Shown piece after piece: positions 63,330-64,000 of a stretch of DNA of 64,000 bases (position 1 is the stretch's first letter; every line of letters starts with the position of its first letter). A program made the position numbers and the translations under genes. Origin of the DNA: Maribacter_C sp947494565 (GTDB taxonomy: Bacteria; Bacteroidota; Bacteroidia; Flavobacteriales; Flavobacteriaceae). The stretch spans positions 930,001-994,000 of the forward strand of contig NZ_JBLFEP010000002.1 of NCBI RefSeq assembly GCF_047345415.1. Reading direction: 5' to 3'. The notes under the pieces are model-generated. The model searched no databases. It was not told where the DNA came from and was given only the letters and a program-made list of their open reading frames with translations.

Positions 63330-63710
63330 TCAGTTTCTATTTCCTTCCCAGGTTCCTGAAATCTGATCCGCAGAGTTTTCCCATTCCCCGGAACCCGAAT
63401 TCTCTGTGAAGGTGCCCGTATAGGTTGCCCCATTTGCAGCAGAACCAGCGGTGGCCCTAAAATCACCACTGGTATCTACCTTGCCGTTTATATCTAAAAA
63501 CCCTTGGAGGTTCGCTGAAAATACTTCTCCGGAAACGGAACCGCTGTTACTGATGGTAATAGACCATGTTCCACTGTCGCCGCCAGAAAAGGTGCCTGAC
63601 CATTCTCCGGCAAAAGGTACGTTTATGACTTCATCGTTATCATTCGAACATGCGGTTACGAGCATGCTCATGACTATGAAAATGGAAAGTTTGATTGCTG
63701 TTTTCTTCAT
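63330..63710 (-). CDS. Small lipoprotein of unknown function
   Basis: A 126-residue lipoprotein (lipobox LVTAC) whose mature part is short beta strands rich in Gly and Ser: FAGEWSGTFSGGDSGTWSI, SGSVSGEVFSANLQG, ATYTGTFTENSGSGEWEN and a final ISGTWEGN. This repetitive up-and-down beta pattern resembles small lipocalin- or avidin-like barrels, with no family named. It lies between the large lipoprotein gene and a gene running off the right edge. Confidence 0.65.
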   Translation of the reverse strand: MKKTAIKLSIFIVMSMLVTACSNDNDEVINVPFAGEWSGTFSGGDSGTWSITISNSGSVSGEVFSANLQGFLDINGKVDTSGDFRATAGSAANGATYTGTFTENSGSGEWENSADQISGTWEGNRN

Positions 63711-63771
63711 AAGTATCTGTTATTTTAAGTGGTACGCTTTAGCTTCAATTGTGATGGTTTGTTCTTCTTTT

Positions 63772-64000
63772 TTAGTAGTCTTCCCAAACCTTTGACCATT
63801 CCGTATGGTTTAAAGAGTTATCCGCATTTGGGTTAAAGAATAAGTCATTGCTATTGATGTAATTGCCATCATTATCCATCCAGGTTTCTTGCGCACCTGC
63901 CTCTATTTGATAGCTATTTCCATTAGGGTGGGTTACGGTTTCTTCACCATGGATCATGTTTACGAAGTTCTGTTGCCCAGCACTACTTCCACTTCCGAAA
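63772..64000 (-). CDS. C-terminal part of a protein of unknown function (cut by window edge)
   Basis: The frame is open from the right edge to the stop at 63772-63774, giving at least 76 residues (…SAGQQNFVNMIHGEETVTHP…YSKVWEDY-like end, reading SLNHTEWSKVWEDY). The ATG at 63957 is an internal Met, since the frame continues upstream without a stop. No domain is recognised in the visible part. Confidence 0.6.
   Translation of the reverse strand, partial: FGSGSSAGQQNFVNMIHGEETVTHPNGNSYQIEAGAQETWMDNDGNYINSNDLFFNPNADNSLNHTEWSKVWEDY

Overview
The window looks like chromosomal DNA from a marine flavobacterium (Bacteroidota, Flavobacteriaceae). The evidence is SusC/SusD outer-membrane pairs, a type IX secretion (T9SS) type B sorting domain, many lipoproteins with Ser-Cys-Ser or Ser-Ser-Cys lipoboxes, Bacteroidota-type promoter elements (-33 TTTG, -7 TAnnTTTG), weak Shine-Dalgarno use, and families common in this group (DUF5777, CPXCG, Lacal_2735, ASPIC/UnbV proteins). 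No species is claimed.

Layout. 1-22.4 kb is a nutrient-acquisition region: a SusC cut by the left edge, a DUF885 protein, a sulfatase remnant, a plug-only TonB-receptor relative, a TPR-AraC regulator, a T9SS cargo protein, a large FG-GAP/ASPIC-UnbV lipoprotein, a full SusC-SusD pair, a seven-heme cytochrome c, and a sulfatase translationally coupled to a sodium:solute symporter. 22.5-28.9 kb is a MarR-controlled RND efflux operon with a candidate operator upstream. 28.9-31.9 kb carries a Gfo/Idh/MocA oxidoreductase, a CPXCG protein and ATP-dependent PEP carboxykinase.

31.9-38.9 kb is an unusual tight cluster of exported proteins: a monoheme cytochrome, YceI, OB-fold, DUF5777, a CxxC protein, a secreted-repeat/cupredoxin lipoprotein, then a second OB-fold, YceI and DUF5777. 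A membrane sensor with a LytTR domain faces it divergently. It reads as a duplicated cell-envelope redox or lipid-carrier module of unknown function. 39-42.1 kb has a DUF1080 (3-keto-disaccharide hydrolase-like) lipoprotein, an alpha/beta hydrolase and a second sulfatase.

42.1-53.9 kb is accessory DNA: a degenerate IS3-type transposase ORF, then small, mostly same-strand, visibly A+T-richer genes (two VOC proteins, DUF998, an esterase-TPR protein, Ada, a PEP-mutase-like enzyme, an MddA-like methyltransferase, AraC). They are separated by degenerate repeats and palindromes, and the stretch ends at an initiator tRNA-Met gene. 54.2-64 kb carries an AGCS amino-acid symporter, lipoproteins, and a three-gene set: ECF-type sigma factor, single-pass anti-sigma-like protein with an exported TPR domain, and an exported, C-terminally membrane-anchored TPR-CHAT protease with an intact His/Cys pair. 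The predicted topology suggests proteolytic release of the sigma factor. This set and the duplicated redox cluster are the best candidates for undescribed biology.
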